Part shown: in pieces, positions 1 to 5,927 of the stretch
Position numbering within the stretch: position 1 is the first letter of the stretch
Layout: the number at the start of each line of letters is the position of its first letter
Assembly: GCA_020025735.1 (NCBI GenBank)
Contig: JAHHRP010000095.1
Location: 1-7,072, forward strand
DNA from: Evtepia sp.
Lineage (GTDB): Bacteria > Bacillota > Clostridia > Oscillospirales > Oscillospiraceae
Direction of reading: 5' to 3'
Length of the DNA stretch: 7,072 nt
Notes under the pieces: generated by a model
The model's input: the letters and a program-made list of their open reading frames with translations, nothing else
The model's database searches: none
What the model was told of the DNA's origin: nothing
Position numbers and translations under genes: made by a program

Positions 1-46
1 ATTATAACTATATTGACTCTTTCTCTTTTTCTCTCGTCTTAATTCC
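1..46. other. AT-rich left edge, no feature assigned
   Basis: The minus strand is purine-rich (GAGAG, AAAAAGAGAAAGAG) and ends in TATAAT at 1-6. No -35 box sits at the right distance, so I do not call a promoter. It is probably the spacer before the next gene outside the window. Confidence 0.3.
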
Positions 47-90
47 AAATAAAAACAAAACAGCGGGTACTCCACTCGGAGTACCCGCTG
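47..90 (-). terminator. Strong intrinsic terminator for leftward transcription
   Basis: A perfect 13-bp stem (61-73 with 78-90) closes a 4-nt loop. On the minus strand it is followed by a T-rich run, TTTTGTTTTTATTT (47-60). On the plus strand the tail (CAACTTATTTT) is much poorer, so the site serves leftward transcripts. It ends the predicted RNA from 604 and probably also read-through from the fab operon, since I see no terminator between tetR and 640. Confidence 0.92.
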
Positions 91-476
91 CAACTTATTT
101 TCAAATGGCTACGCCAGTCGAAGAGTGTGGTAGAAAGCAAATACCAAAGGATTGGATCAACAGGACTTTGCAAACGCTCTTGCATTTACCACGCCCATGT
201 CACTAAAAACCGTTATCTTGGAAGCAGTTGCACAACAACACCAATCACACCTTACCACACAATTCTATCGAACATGCGTCCGGTTGAAAATCACAATATT
301 TTATTGTCATCCACGATTTCATGAACAGGAAGAATAACATACATGCGAATAGATTGTCGAGGTTATCGAATCAGAGAACTTTATGAGCAACTACCAAATC
401 AGCCGTTGCTGAACACAAGGAACAAGAACGATTATACAACGGGAAACCGTTTTGTTTCTGCTTGTCTCATTGACGT

Positions 477-524
477 GGTGCCCATGTTCTCTGAAAGAAC
501 GCTATCTCGCCCATGGGACTCACC
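477..524 (-). other. Ten-pair stem-loop within the predicted transcript
   Basis: GGTG (521-524) pairs with CACC (477-480) and CCCATG (512-517) with CATGGG (481-486), with a 3-nt AGT bulge on the 5' side. The loop region can form a small inner hairpin (TTCT 496-499 with AGAA 487-490). CCCATG could also pair with a second CATGGG at 194-199, so two alternative folds are possible. Confidence 0.45.
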
Positions 525-563
525 GATCCTTTCATCATCGCTTGGGTTTGGGAGGAATTCTAC

Positions 564-595
564 GGAGAGTTTGGGGTTGCCTCAAACGGCTCTCC
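564..595 (-). other. Hairpin at the 5' end of the predicted leftward transcript
   Basis: GGAGA (591-595) pairs with TCTCC (564-568), GTTTG (583-587) with CAAAC (569-573), and GG (580-581) with CC (574-575). A GCC bulge and a single-A bulge interrupt the stem, and the loop is CAAC. It begins about 9 nt after the predicted transcription start and has no T-run after it, so it is not a terminator; it would act as a 5' cap on the RNA. Confidence 0.5.
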
Positions 596-610
596 CTTAT
601 CTCTGTCTAA

Positions 611-639
611 ATAATACAAGAGACAAACGCATTTGTCAA
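611..639 (-). promoter_or_regulatory. Near-consensus sigma-A promoter firing leftward into 604-50
   Basis: On the minus strand the -35 box is TTGACA (634-639), the spacer is exactly 17 nt (617-633) and the -10 box is TATTAT (611-616), one base from consensus. Transcription should start near 604. It lies about 50 nt beyond the tetR stop and points the same way as the operon, but no sizeable protein frame follows it. It is the best promoter-like sequence I found in the window. Confidence 0.7.
622..637. promoter_or_regulatory. Operator-like near-palindrome inside the promoter
   Basis: A 16-bp inverted repeat, GACAAA-NGCN-TTTGTC, with seven of eight base pairs matched. It overlaps the last four bases of the -35 box and most of the spacer, exactly where a bound repressor would block RNA polymerase. 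Size and symmetry suit a TetR-type dimer, and a TetR gene ends about 55 bp away. That this protein binds here is inference. The repeat does not match the FapR or FabT sites I know. Confidence 0.4.
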
Positions 640-691
640 GAGAAAATTACGTTTCTCCCAATTTTTTTGATGCGTTCACCTTTCCATTGGA
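640..691 (-). other. Short tetR-promoter spacer without a terminator
   Basis: Between the tetR stop and the promoter there is only a weak AT-rich inverted repeat on the minus strand (GAGAAA and TTTCTC around a 6-nt loop, about 639-657), not followed by a T-run. Nothing here looks able to stop the operon transcript. Confidence 0.5.
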
Positions 692-1315
692 TCAAGGAAG
701 CAGCAATTCTCGTTCAATGCTGTCATGAACGATCTTCATGCTGTGTTCATCATAAGGCAACTCGCCATTTTCAAACTGAACCGCCGCACCAAAGATCAGC
801 GCGCGAATCACATACTGCTTGCGTTCCCGAACTTCCTCACTGATGTGATACTCTTGGCAATAGCGAAGGATCATCTGCTTGGTGGGACTACTCATCTCTT
901 CGCGCCTTTTGTGGCAGACATTGTCAAACTCCTCATTCTTCATGGTAAGAATCGCCCGCAGGTGTGGATTCTCCATCAGAAAACGGATGTACTCTGTGCT
1001 GACCTCCACGATCTGCTTCCCGGTATCCCCGTCCCAGGCAGCCATAACCTCAGCCTGGCGGGTGTGCCACTGGCTATTGACATACTCGATGATGGCAGCG
1101 ATAAATTCCTTCCGATCCCCAAAGTGTTTGTAAGGTGCACCACAGGATACTCCACAATCCTGGGCAATCCGGCGCATAGAAAATCCCGCCACGCCATGAC
1201 GATTGATCTCCGCAATGCCTGCTTTGATGAGTTCCTGGCGGGTGTTGCGTCTCTTGGCTTTGGGCTGTTCTTCTATGATCCTCTCCTCCTGCCTGTTTGA
1301 TGGGTCACCCGGCAC
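692..1315 (-). CDS. TetR/AcrR-family transcriptional regulator
   Basis: A 207-residue one-component repressor candidate. Residues 26-71 form the TetR helix-turn-helix domain. SMRRIAQDCGVSCGAPYKHFGDRKEF is the signature region, with the recognition helix at about 58-64; the GAPYKHF form recalls TetR subgroups written as GAPYRHF. Residues about 75-207 are the helical ligand-binding and dimerisation domain, too variable to predict a ligand. Residues 1-25 are a charged, probably flexible tail. The start is GTG at 1313-1315, 3 nt after the synthetase stop, with GAGGA within the synthetase's last codons. A stronger AGGAGG-like stretch at 1280-1291 has no ATG, GTG or TTG at useful distance, so I keep the GTG. 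As the last gene of the fab operon without its own visible promoter, its level should follow the operon. TetR proteins sensing acyl-CoA or acyl-ACP are known (Bacillus FadR, FabR, DesT), which makes a lipid ligand plausible but unproven. Confidence 0.9.
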   Translation of the reverse strand: MPGDPSNRQEERIIEEQPKAKRRNTRQELIKAGIAEINRHGVAGFSMRRIAQDCGVSCGAPYKHFGDRKEFIAAIIEYVNSQWHTRQAEVMAAWDGDTGKQIVEVSTEYIRFLMENPHLRAILTMKNEEFDNVCHKRREEMSSPTKQMILRYCQEYHISEEVRERKQYVIRALIFGAAVQFENGELPYDEHSMKIVHDSIERELLLP

Positions 1316-1318
1316 AGC

Positions 1319-2947
1319 TCAAGTCCTCAGTTCGGTCTTACGGATCTTCCCGCTAATGGTCTTAGGCATCGCGGAGACAAACTCGACCACTCGGATCCAT
1401 TTATAGGTGGCCATTTTGCTATTGCAAAACTCCCGCAGCTCCCGCTCCAGCGCTCGGCTGGGCTGATACCCCGCCGCAGGGACCACCACCGCTTTGATCG
1501 CCTGGCCGCGCAGAGGGTCTGGGATACCCACCACGCTGCACTCCAGCACTGCCGGATGTTCCATGAGGACATTCTCTACTTCATAGGGTCCCACGCGGAA
1601 CCCACCTGTCTTGATGATATCATCAAATCGGCCATGAAACCAATAATAGCCGTTCTCATCCTGCCACGCAGCGTCTCCGGTGTGGTAGACCCCTCCCGCC
1701 CAGACCTGCTCATAGCGTTTGGCATCGCCAAGATACTGGCTGAATAGGCCCACAGGCCGGTTCTCATCCTGAGGCAAGACCACCACTTCACCGATCTCTC
1801 CCACAGGCGTCGGCGTGCCATCTGAGTTTTGCAGCTGGATACGGTAGAGGGGAGAAGGCACACCCATAGCGCCCTCCACCGACTCCCATCCAGCAAGATT
1901 GGCCAGCAAGAGCGTGGTTTCCGTCTGTCCATAGCCCTCCCGCAGCGGCAGTCCGGTCTCCTTGGTAAACTGGCGGAAGATTTCAGGGTTGAGCTGTTCC
2001 CCAGCAGTCGTAGCATGAAGCAAGGTTGGCATAGGCGGCAAGCCCTTCTTTACCAAATAACGGTACACTGTGGGCGGCGCACAGAAAGATGTCACCCCAT
2101 AGCGGTTGATAATTGCCACCAACCGCTTAGGATCAAAGTTGTCAAAATCAAAAACCATCACACTGCTGCCCACCAGCCACTGGCCATAGATCTTTCCCCA
2201 AGAGGCTTTGCCCCAGCCAGTCTCAGCCACAGTAAAGTGCAACCCACCATCCTGGGCCTGCTGCCAGTATTTTGCTGTAATGATATGGGCCAACGGATAG
2301 GTAAAGTCATGAACCACACCTTTTGGTTGACCTGTCGTTCCAGAGGTAAAATAGAGAATCATTGGGTCTGTTGCCAGGGTAGGCACACGGTCCAGAGTGT
2401 CCTCTTCCTCTTCCATTGCTGTGGTGAGATTGGCAAAGCCAGAGATCTCCTGCTGGACCGTCCAAAGCCGACAGTTCAGCTCTGCCTGGGCCACTGCCCC
2501 GGCCACTCGCCCAGGCACTTCTCCCTGGGAAGTACAGATAATGGCCCGAATCGGTGCAGACTTCAGCCGATATAAAATATCATCCTGAGTAAGCATATGG
2601 GTAACAGGAATGAGAACAGCCCCGATCTTATGCAGGGCTACGGTGACAAACCAATATTCATAGTGGCGTTTTAACGCTACCATCACATAGTCTCCCCGGC
2701 GGATTCCCGCCCTCAGAAAGACCCTGGCAGCCTGATTGCTCTTGCTTCGCAAATCCTGGAAGGTAAACGTCTCCTCACGCCCTTCGCCATCACACCACAC
2801 CAGCGCTCGCTGCTGAGGTGCAAGCTCTGCCATAGTATCCACCACATCGTAGCCAAAATTAAAGTTTTCAGGATAGTTCAGCTGGAACTTGGCCAGCCGC
2901 CCCTGTTCATCAAACGTCTCTTGGCAATAGTTTTGGTAAACATGCAT
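1319..2947 (-). CDS. AMP-forming acyl-CoA synthetase, medium-chain (ACSM-like) type
   Basis: A 542-residue adenylate-forming enzyme that makes acyl-AMP and then acyl-CoA from a free carboxylic acid, ATP and CoA. Core motifs are complete: YFTSGTTGQPKG (P-loop, 199-210), EGYGQTE (337-343), YHTGD (421-425), the hinge region FHGRFDDIIKTGGFRVGPYEVE (437-458, described by its key residues D442 and R451) and the catalytic lysine K534 in TISGKIRK. TGWGKASW (243-250) and CAPPTVYR (289-296) resemble the medium-chain synthetase branch rather than acetyl-CoA synthetase or long-chain FadD. The substrate cannot be told from sequence; short, branched or medium-chain acids, or aryl acids, are all possible. 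No signal peptide or membrane segment is seen. GGGAGG at 2954-2959, directly after the accA stop, serves the ATG 6 nt on. Its position as the next gene in a FASII operon suggests it feeds acyl-CoA primers or salvages acids for lipid synthesis; that role is inference. Confidence 0.88.
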   Translation of the reverse strand: MHVYQNYCQETFDEQGRLAKFQLNYPENFNFGYDVVDTMAELAPQQRALVWCDGEGREETFTFQDLRSKSNQAARVFLRAGIRRGDYVMVALKRHYEYWFVTVALHKIGAVLIPVTHMLTQDDILYRLKSAPIRAIICTSQGEVPGRVAGAVAQAELNCRLWTVQQEISGFANLTTAMEEEEDTLDRVPTLATDPMILYFTSGTTGQPKGVVHDFTYPLAHIITAKYWQQAQDGGLHFTVAETGWGKASWGKIYGQWLVGSSVMVFDFDNFDPKRLVAIINRYGVTSFCAPPTVYRYLVKKGLPPMPTLLHATTAGEQLNPEIFRQFTKETGLPLREGYGQTETTLLLANLAGWESVEGAMGVPSPLYRIQLQNSDGTPTPVGEIGEVVVLPQDENRPVGLFSQYLGDAKRYEQVWAGGVYHTGDAAWQDENGYYWFHGRFDDIIKTGGFRVGPYEVENVLMEHPAVLECSVVGIPDPLRGQAIKAVVVPAAGYQPSRALERELREFCNSKMATYKWIRVVEFVSAMPKTISGKIRKTELRT

Positions 2948-2959
2948 ACTTTGCCTCCC

Positions 2960-3754
2960 TCACTCTGCCTCGGAAGCCACAGGCCGTCCAAAGGCACGAA
3001 AACGCTGATATCGCCGCTCAAGCAGGTCCTTCTCTCCCATGAGCAAGTGCAATTCCTTCTCGAGCCGATCGGCTAGGAGCGTATAAAACCCACTCTGCCC
3101 CAGTTCCCGCTCGGGAACAATTCCTTCAATAATTCCCAGGCGCAGGGCGTCCCGGGCCGTGAGTTTCAGTCGCTGTGCCGCTTCATCTGCCTTGGCTGCG
3201 TCCTTCCACAGGATACTGGCACAGCCCTCAGGGGAAATGACAGAGTAAACTGCATTTTCCAGCATCCACACCCGGTCTGCCACCGAGAGCGCCAGCGCGC
3301 CGCCGCTGCCGCCTTCTCCGATGAGCACCGTGATGACGGGAGTATTCAGGGTCATCATTTCCATGAGATTTTCCGCAATGGCCTGACCCTGTCCCCGCTC
3401 CTCAGCACCAACACCACAATAAGCACCTGATGTATCTACAAAGCACAACACAGGCCGATGAAATTTTTCTGCCTGCTTCATTAGGCGCAGCGCCTTGCGA
3501 TACCCCTCAGGATGCGGGGCACCAAATGTCCTAGCCAAACGTTCTTTGGCGTTATGTCCTTTTTCAATGGCGACTAGGGTCACAGGAATCCCACGGAAAT
3601 GACCAATCCCTCCCACCACAGCTCCGTCATCGGCATAGCGTCGATCCCCATGGAGTTCAAAAAAATCTGCACACAGGTTCTGGATATAGTCCATTCCCGT
3701 CGGACGTTTGTTGCCACGGGCCAACTTAACAATGTCATAGGCTTGGGTGCTCAT
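2960..3754 (-). CDS. accA: Acetyl-CoA carboxylase, carboxyltransferase alpha subunit (short type)
   Basis: A 264-residue partner of AccD, supplying the biotin-binding half of the carboxyltransferase. Hallmarks are HGDRRYADDGAVVGGI (35-50), GAPHPEGYRKALRLMKQAEKF (78-98), the loop TSGAYCGVGAEERGQG (108-123), the oxyanion loop GEGGSGGALAL (146-156) and ISPEGCASILWKDA (173-186). It lacks the roughly 55-60 residue helical N-terminus of E. coli AccA (319 residues). As far as I recall this is normal for streptococcal and many clostridial AccA proteins (about 255-265 residues), so it is not a truncation here. SGAYCG in place of PGAYPG is likewise, from memory, usual in clostridia. The start overlaps the accD stop as ATGA; the next gene begins 12 nt after its stop. 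Confidence 0.95.
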   Translation of the reverse strand: MSTQAYDIVKLARGNKRPTGMDYIQNLCADFFELHGDRRYADDGAVVGGIGHFRGIPVTLVAIEKGHNAKERLARTFGAPHPEGYRKALRLMKQAEKFHRPVLCFVDTSGAYCGVGAEERGQGQAIAENLMEMMTLNTPVITVLIGEGGSGGALALSVADRVWMLENAVYSVISPEGCASILWKDAAKADEAAQRLKLTARDALRLGIIEGIVPERELGQSGFYTLLADRLEKELHLLMGEKDLLERRYQRFRAFGRPVASEAE

Positions 3755-4623
3755 ACTGCGCCTCCTCTCTGGTGGAGCTTGAGCAGGAAAGACAACGTCT
3801 GCTGCTGGTCCCGCCGATGCACAATGGCATCTACAAAGCCGTGCTTCTGAAGAAATTCTGCTGTCTGGAACCCCTTGGGCAATGCCTTGCGGGTGGTCTG
3901 TTCCACCACTCTGGCTCCAGCAAAACCGACCGTCGCGCCAGGCTCGGCCAGAATCACATCTCCCTCCATGGCAAAGCTGGCCGTAACGCCTCCCGTTGTA
4001 GGATCGGTTAGGACCACACAATAAAACAGTCCCGCATCGCTGTGGCGCTTGACTGCTCCGCTGGTCTTGGCCATCTGCATAAGAGACAGCAGCCCCTCCT
4101 GCATCCGGGCGCCACCGGAAACCGTGTAGCCCACCACTGGCAGGCCATGCTCCGTGGCGTACTCAAAGAGGCTGGTGATCTTCTCCCCTACCACGGTGCC
4201 CATGCTGCCCATCATAAAGAAGGGTTCCATGATAAACAGGCAGCATGGCTGACCGCCGATGCGGACGGTAGCACATAAAACGGCCTCCGTTTCACTACTG
4301 GCATCCCGGACAGAGGCCAGCTTTTCCTGATAGCCGGGAAAGTTGAGGGGGTCTGTCCCTGTCATCTCAGAAAACAGTTCCTGAATAGAACCTTTATCGG
4401 CAATGAACCGCAGCCGTTGCCGACCTCTCAGTCGAAAATGGTGGCCACAAGGACAGGTATTCCAGTTGGCCCAAAGGCGGCTGACGGGAATACTTTTGTG
4501 GCAGTTGGGACAGATTTTTTCCGGTTCGCTGGCGTCTTCCTGGATGAGAGCCGCCGTGCGTCCCCCTTTCTCCAGCTCATTTCTGGGGGTATGACGAAAG
4601 TTCAAAAACGGCAACGGTGTCAC
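3751..4623 (-). CDS. accD: Acetyl-CoA carboxylase, carboxyltransferase beta subunit
   Basis: A 290-residue subunit that, paired with AccA, transfers the carboxyl group from carboxybiotin to acetyl-CoA. Residues 38-60 are the N-terminal zinc ribbon, but it reads CPNC at 38-41 and CPC at 57-59, one residue short of the usual second CxxC. The crotonase-like core follows, with FFMMGSMGTVVGEK (135-148), SGGARMQEG (168-176), LTDPTTGGVTASFA and the GFAGARVVEQT segment, all matching AccD. The start is GTG at 4621-4623, overlapping the accC stop as GTGA, with GGAAGG just upstream; no other start codon precedes the zinc ribbon well, the next Met being residue 87. The stop overlaps the accA start as ATGA, which helps keep the two transferase subunits equimolar. 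Identification is secure; only metal binding is uncertain. Confidence 0.95.
   Translation of the reverse strand: MTPLPFLNFRHTPRNELEKGGRTAALIQEDASEPEKICPNCHKSIPVSRLWANWNTCPCGHHFRLRGRQRLRFIADKGSIQELFSEMTGTDPLNFPGYQEKLASVRDASSETEAVLCATVRIGGQPCCLFIMEPFFMMGSMGTVVGEKITSLFEYATEHGLPVVGYTVSGGARMQEGLLSLMQMAKTSGAVKRHSDAGLFYCVVLTDPTTGGVTASFAMEGDVILAEPGATVGFAGARVVEQTTRKALPKGFQTAEFLQKHGFVDAIVHRRDQQQTLSFLLKLHQRGGAV
3761..3767 (-). promoter_or_regulatory. Ribosome binding site deciding the accA start
   Basis: GAGGAGG, 6 nt before the ATG at 3752-3754. The accA frame is open further upstream to 4021, but that stretch is accD read in another frame. This site marks MSTQAYDIVKLA as the real N-terminus. Confidence 0.9.
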
Positions 4624-5927
4624 CTGCCTTCCATAAAGGTTAAATCATAGTCCCCAGACATAAACCTGGGGTCGCTGACCAAGTCCAGTTGCTCAGCGAT
4701 GTTGGTCTCGATCCCATCCACCACCAGCTCACACAAGGCCGCCTTCATCTTCCGCATGGCCTCCTCTCGGGTGCCTGCATAAACGATGAGCTTGCCTAAA
4801 AGTGAGTCATAGTAGGGCGAAACCGTCAACCCACTCACCAAATAAGTATCGAATCGGACAAATGGGCCGCCAGGGACATGAAGCATGGTCAGCTTACCGG
4901 GCTTTTCCGCGTTGATGCGGCACTCCACACAAGCCCCTGTCAGGTCTACATTCTGCTGGCGGAAGTTTAAGGAAACCCCTGCGGCAACGCGGATCTGCCA
5001 CTTGACCAGATCAATCTTTGTCAGCATCTCCGTCACACCGTGTTCCACTTGCAGGCGCAGATTCATCTCCATAAACCAGAATCGGCCATCTTTGTCCAAC
5101 AAAAATTCCAAAGTCCCCACGCCCACATAGCCGATAGCCTGCACCGCACGGGCAGTCAGCTCCATGAGCTTTTTCCGCTGGGCGCGGCTCACCGCCGGAG
5201 AGGGGGACTCCTCAATGAGCTTCTGGTGGTGACGCTGCACAGAGCAGTCTCTCTCCCCCAGGCAAACCACGTTGGAGGCTTCGTCGGCCAGAATTTGGAC
5301 TTCAATGTGCCGGGCAGGATGGACAAATTTTTCCATGTACACTGACCCATCTCCAAAGGATGCCTCACCCTCAGCTACGGCCAATGCATACGCTTGGGTC
5401 ATTTCATTGGGGGCGTTGACCAAACGAATTCCACGGCCGCCGCCGCCAGCACTGGCCTTGAGCATGACCGGATAGCCAATTTCTGCTCCGGCAGTCAGGG
5501 CCTCCTGCGCGCTGGCAAGGGCCTGGGTGCCGGGGATCACCTCCAGGCCGTTGCGCCGCATAATCTCTTTCAACGCCGCCTTATCACTCAACTGTTCCAT
5601 GCTCTCCGGGGTAGGCCCGATGAATACCAAGCCATTTTTGCGGCACAAGGCAGCAAAGGAAGCATTTTCCGAGAGAAATCCATAGCCAGGATGGATGGCC
5701 TGCGCGCCGGATGCCAAGCCCGCAGAAACTATGCGTTCTTGGTTGAGATAGCTGTCAGCAGGAGAGGGTCCACCCACACAGTAACTCTCATCAGCCAGGG
5801 CTACATGAAGCGCGTCCTGGTCGGCCTGAGAGTAGATAGCCACCGTCGCAATCCCCATCTCCTTACAGGCCCGGATCACCCGAACTGCGATCTCCCCCCG
5901 GTTGGCAATCAAGATCTTTGAAAACAT
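4620..5927 (-). CDS. accC: Acetyl-CoA carboxylase, biotin carboxylase subunit
   Basis: A 435-residue ATP-grasp enzyme that carboxylates biotin on AccB with bicarbonate and ATP. Residues 1-110 form the N-terminal domain (ILIANRGEIAVR; HPGYGFLSENA at 79-89). The ATP-grasp part has K157 and the GGGGRG loop at 161-166, and K236 in the HHQKLIEE segment. E287, N289, R291 and E295 are the metal and catalytic positions, and R337 in ECRINAE is the biotin-site arginine. Two things are odd. The usual EMNTRIQVEHP reads EMNLRLQVEHG here. After INAE about seven residues are missing compared with the E. coli protein (which has DPNTFLPSPGK where this has KPGK), in frame. Catalytic residues are all kept, so I expect an active enzyme. 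Its TGA overlaps the accD GTG start. The related pyruvate or propionyl carboxylases are less likely given the accBDA neighbours. Confidence 0.95.
   Translation of the reverse strand: MFSKILIANRGEIAVRVIRACKEMGIATVAIYSQADQDALHVALADESYCVGGPSPADSYLNQERIVSAGLASGAQAIHPGYGFLSENASFAALCRKNGLVFIGPTPESMEQLSDKAALKEIMRRNGLEVIPGTQALASAQEALTAGAEIGYPVMLKASAGGGGRGIRLVNAPNEMTQAYALAVAEGEASFGDGSVYMEKFVHPARHIEVQILADEASNVVCLGERDCSVQRHHQKLIEESPSPAVSRAQRKKLMELTARAVQAIGYVGVGTLEFLLDKDGRFWFMEMNLRLQVEHGVTEMLTKIDLVKWQIRVAAGVSLNFRQQNVDLTGACVECRINAEKPGKLTMLHVPGGPFVRFDTYLVSGLTVSPYYDSLLGKLIVYAGTREEAMRKMKAALCELVVDGIETNIAEQLDLVSDPRFMSGDYDLTFMEGR

Larger units (their letters stand above)
52..604 (-). ncRNA. Candidate unassigned structured RNA of about 550 nt
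   Basis: This stretch runs from the predicted start of the promoter at 611-639 to the terminator at 47-90 and explains the largest gap without a gene. On the minus strand all frames are broken often; the longest stretch from ATG that I checked is 23 codons (467-538) without a ribosome site. Local hairpins are visible: 564-595 (12 pairs with two small bulges), 477-524 (GGTG and CCCATG pairing with CATGGGCACC), 438-451 (AACGG-TTTC-CCGTT) and 386-410 (AGCAAC with GTTGCT). Positions about 227-260 read as a G/T-rich, probably unpaired segment. Sampled GC content is about 35-52 %, below the genes. I do not recognise it as tmRNA, RNase P RNA, SRP RNA, 6S RNA or a T-box. It could instead be a long 3' untranslated region or the remains of a lost gene. 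Confidence 0.4.

Noticed and set aside
152..337. A 61-codon plus-strand frame beginning MDQQDFAN
   Set aside because: There is no good ribosome site or promoter ahead of it and no family resemblance; it lies antisense to the predicted RNA. A pseudogene fragment cannot be excluded but is not supported.
431..436. Perfect TATAAT on the minus strand inside the predicted RNA
   Set aside because: No -35-like hexamer lies 16-18 nt upstream (the sequence there is AGAAAC), so a second promoter is not supported. The TATAAT at 1-6 fails likewise.
467..538. A 23-codon minus-strand frame (MMKGSVSP...) inside the predicted RNA
   Set aside because: No Shine-Dalgarno sequence precedes the double ATG, and the region folds into the 477-524 stem. 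Too little support for a peptide gene.
52..604. Known housekeeping RNA (tmRNA, RNase P RNA, SRP RNA, 6S RNA) or T-box leader
   Set aside because: I looked for their conserved strings, such as the RNase P GAGGAAAGTCC, the tmRNA CCA-ending tRNA-like 3' end and the T-box GGGTGGTACC, and found none. A covariance search would settle it.
343..843. A 166-codon plus-strand frame spanning the gap and the 3' end of tetR
   Set aside because: It has no clear ribosome site, no recognisable domain, a Cys/His/Arg/Ser-rich composition typical of antisense translation, and it runs against tetR for its last 150 bases.
1280..1291. Strong AGGAGG-like stretch near the tetR 5' end as a sign of a later start
   Set aside because: It is followed by ATC ATA GAA GAA with no ATG, GTG or TTG at suitable distance; the sequence encodes Gln-Glu-Glu-Arg in frame and is probably chance.
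1829..2575. A 248-codon plus-strand frame opposite the acyl-CoA synthetase
   Set aside because: It is a shadow of the synthetase; the minus-strand protein has every family motif and this one has none. The same holds for 725-1300 opposite tetR.
3755..4021. Upstream extension of accA to a longer 353-residue protein
   Set aside because: The added residues are accD read out of frame, and a strong ribosome site sits 6 nt before the shorter start. The short AccA is a known type, not a truncation. The longer accC and fabZ frames (to 6041 and 6418) fail for the same reason.
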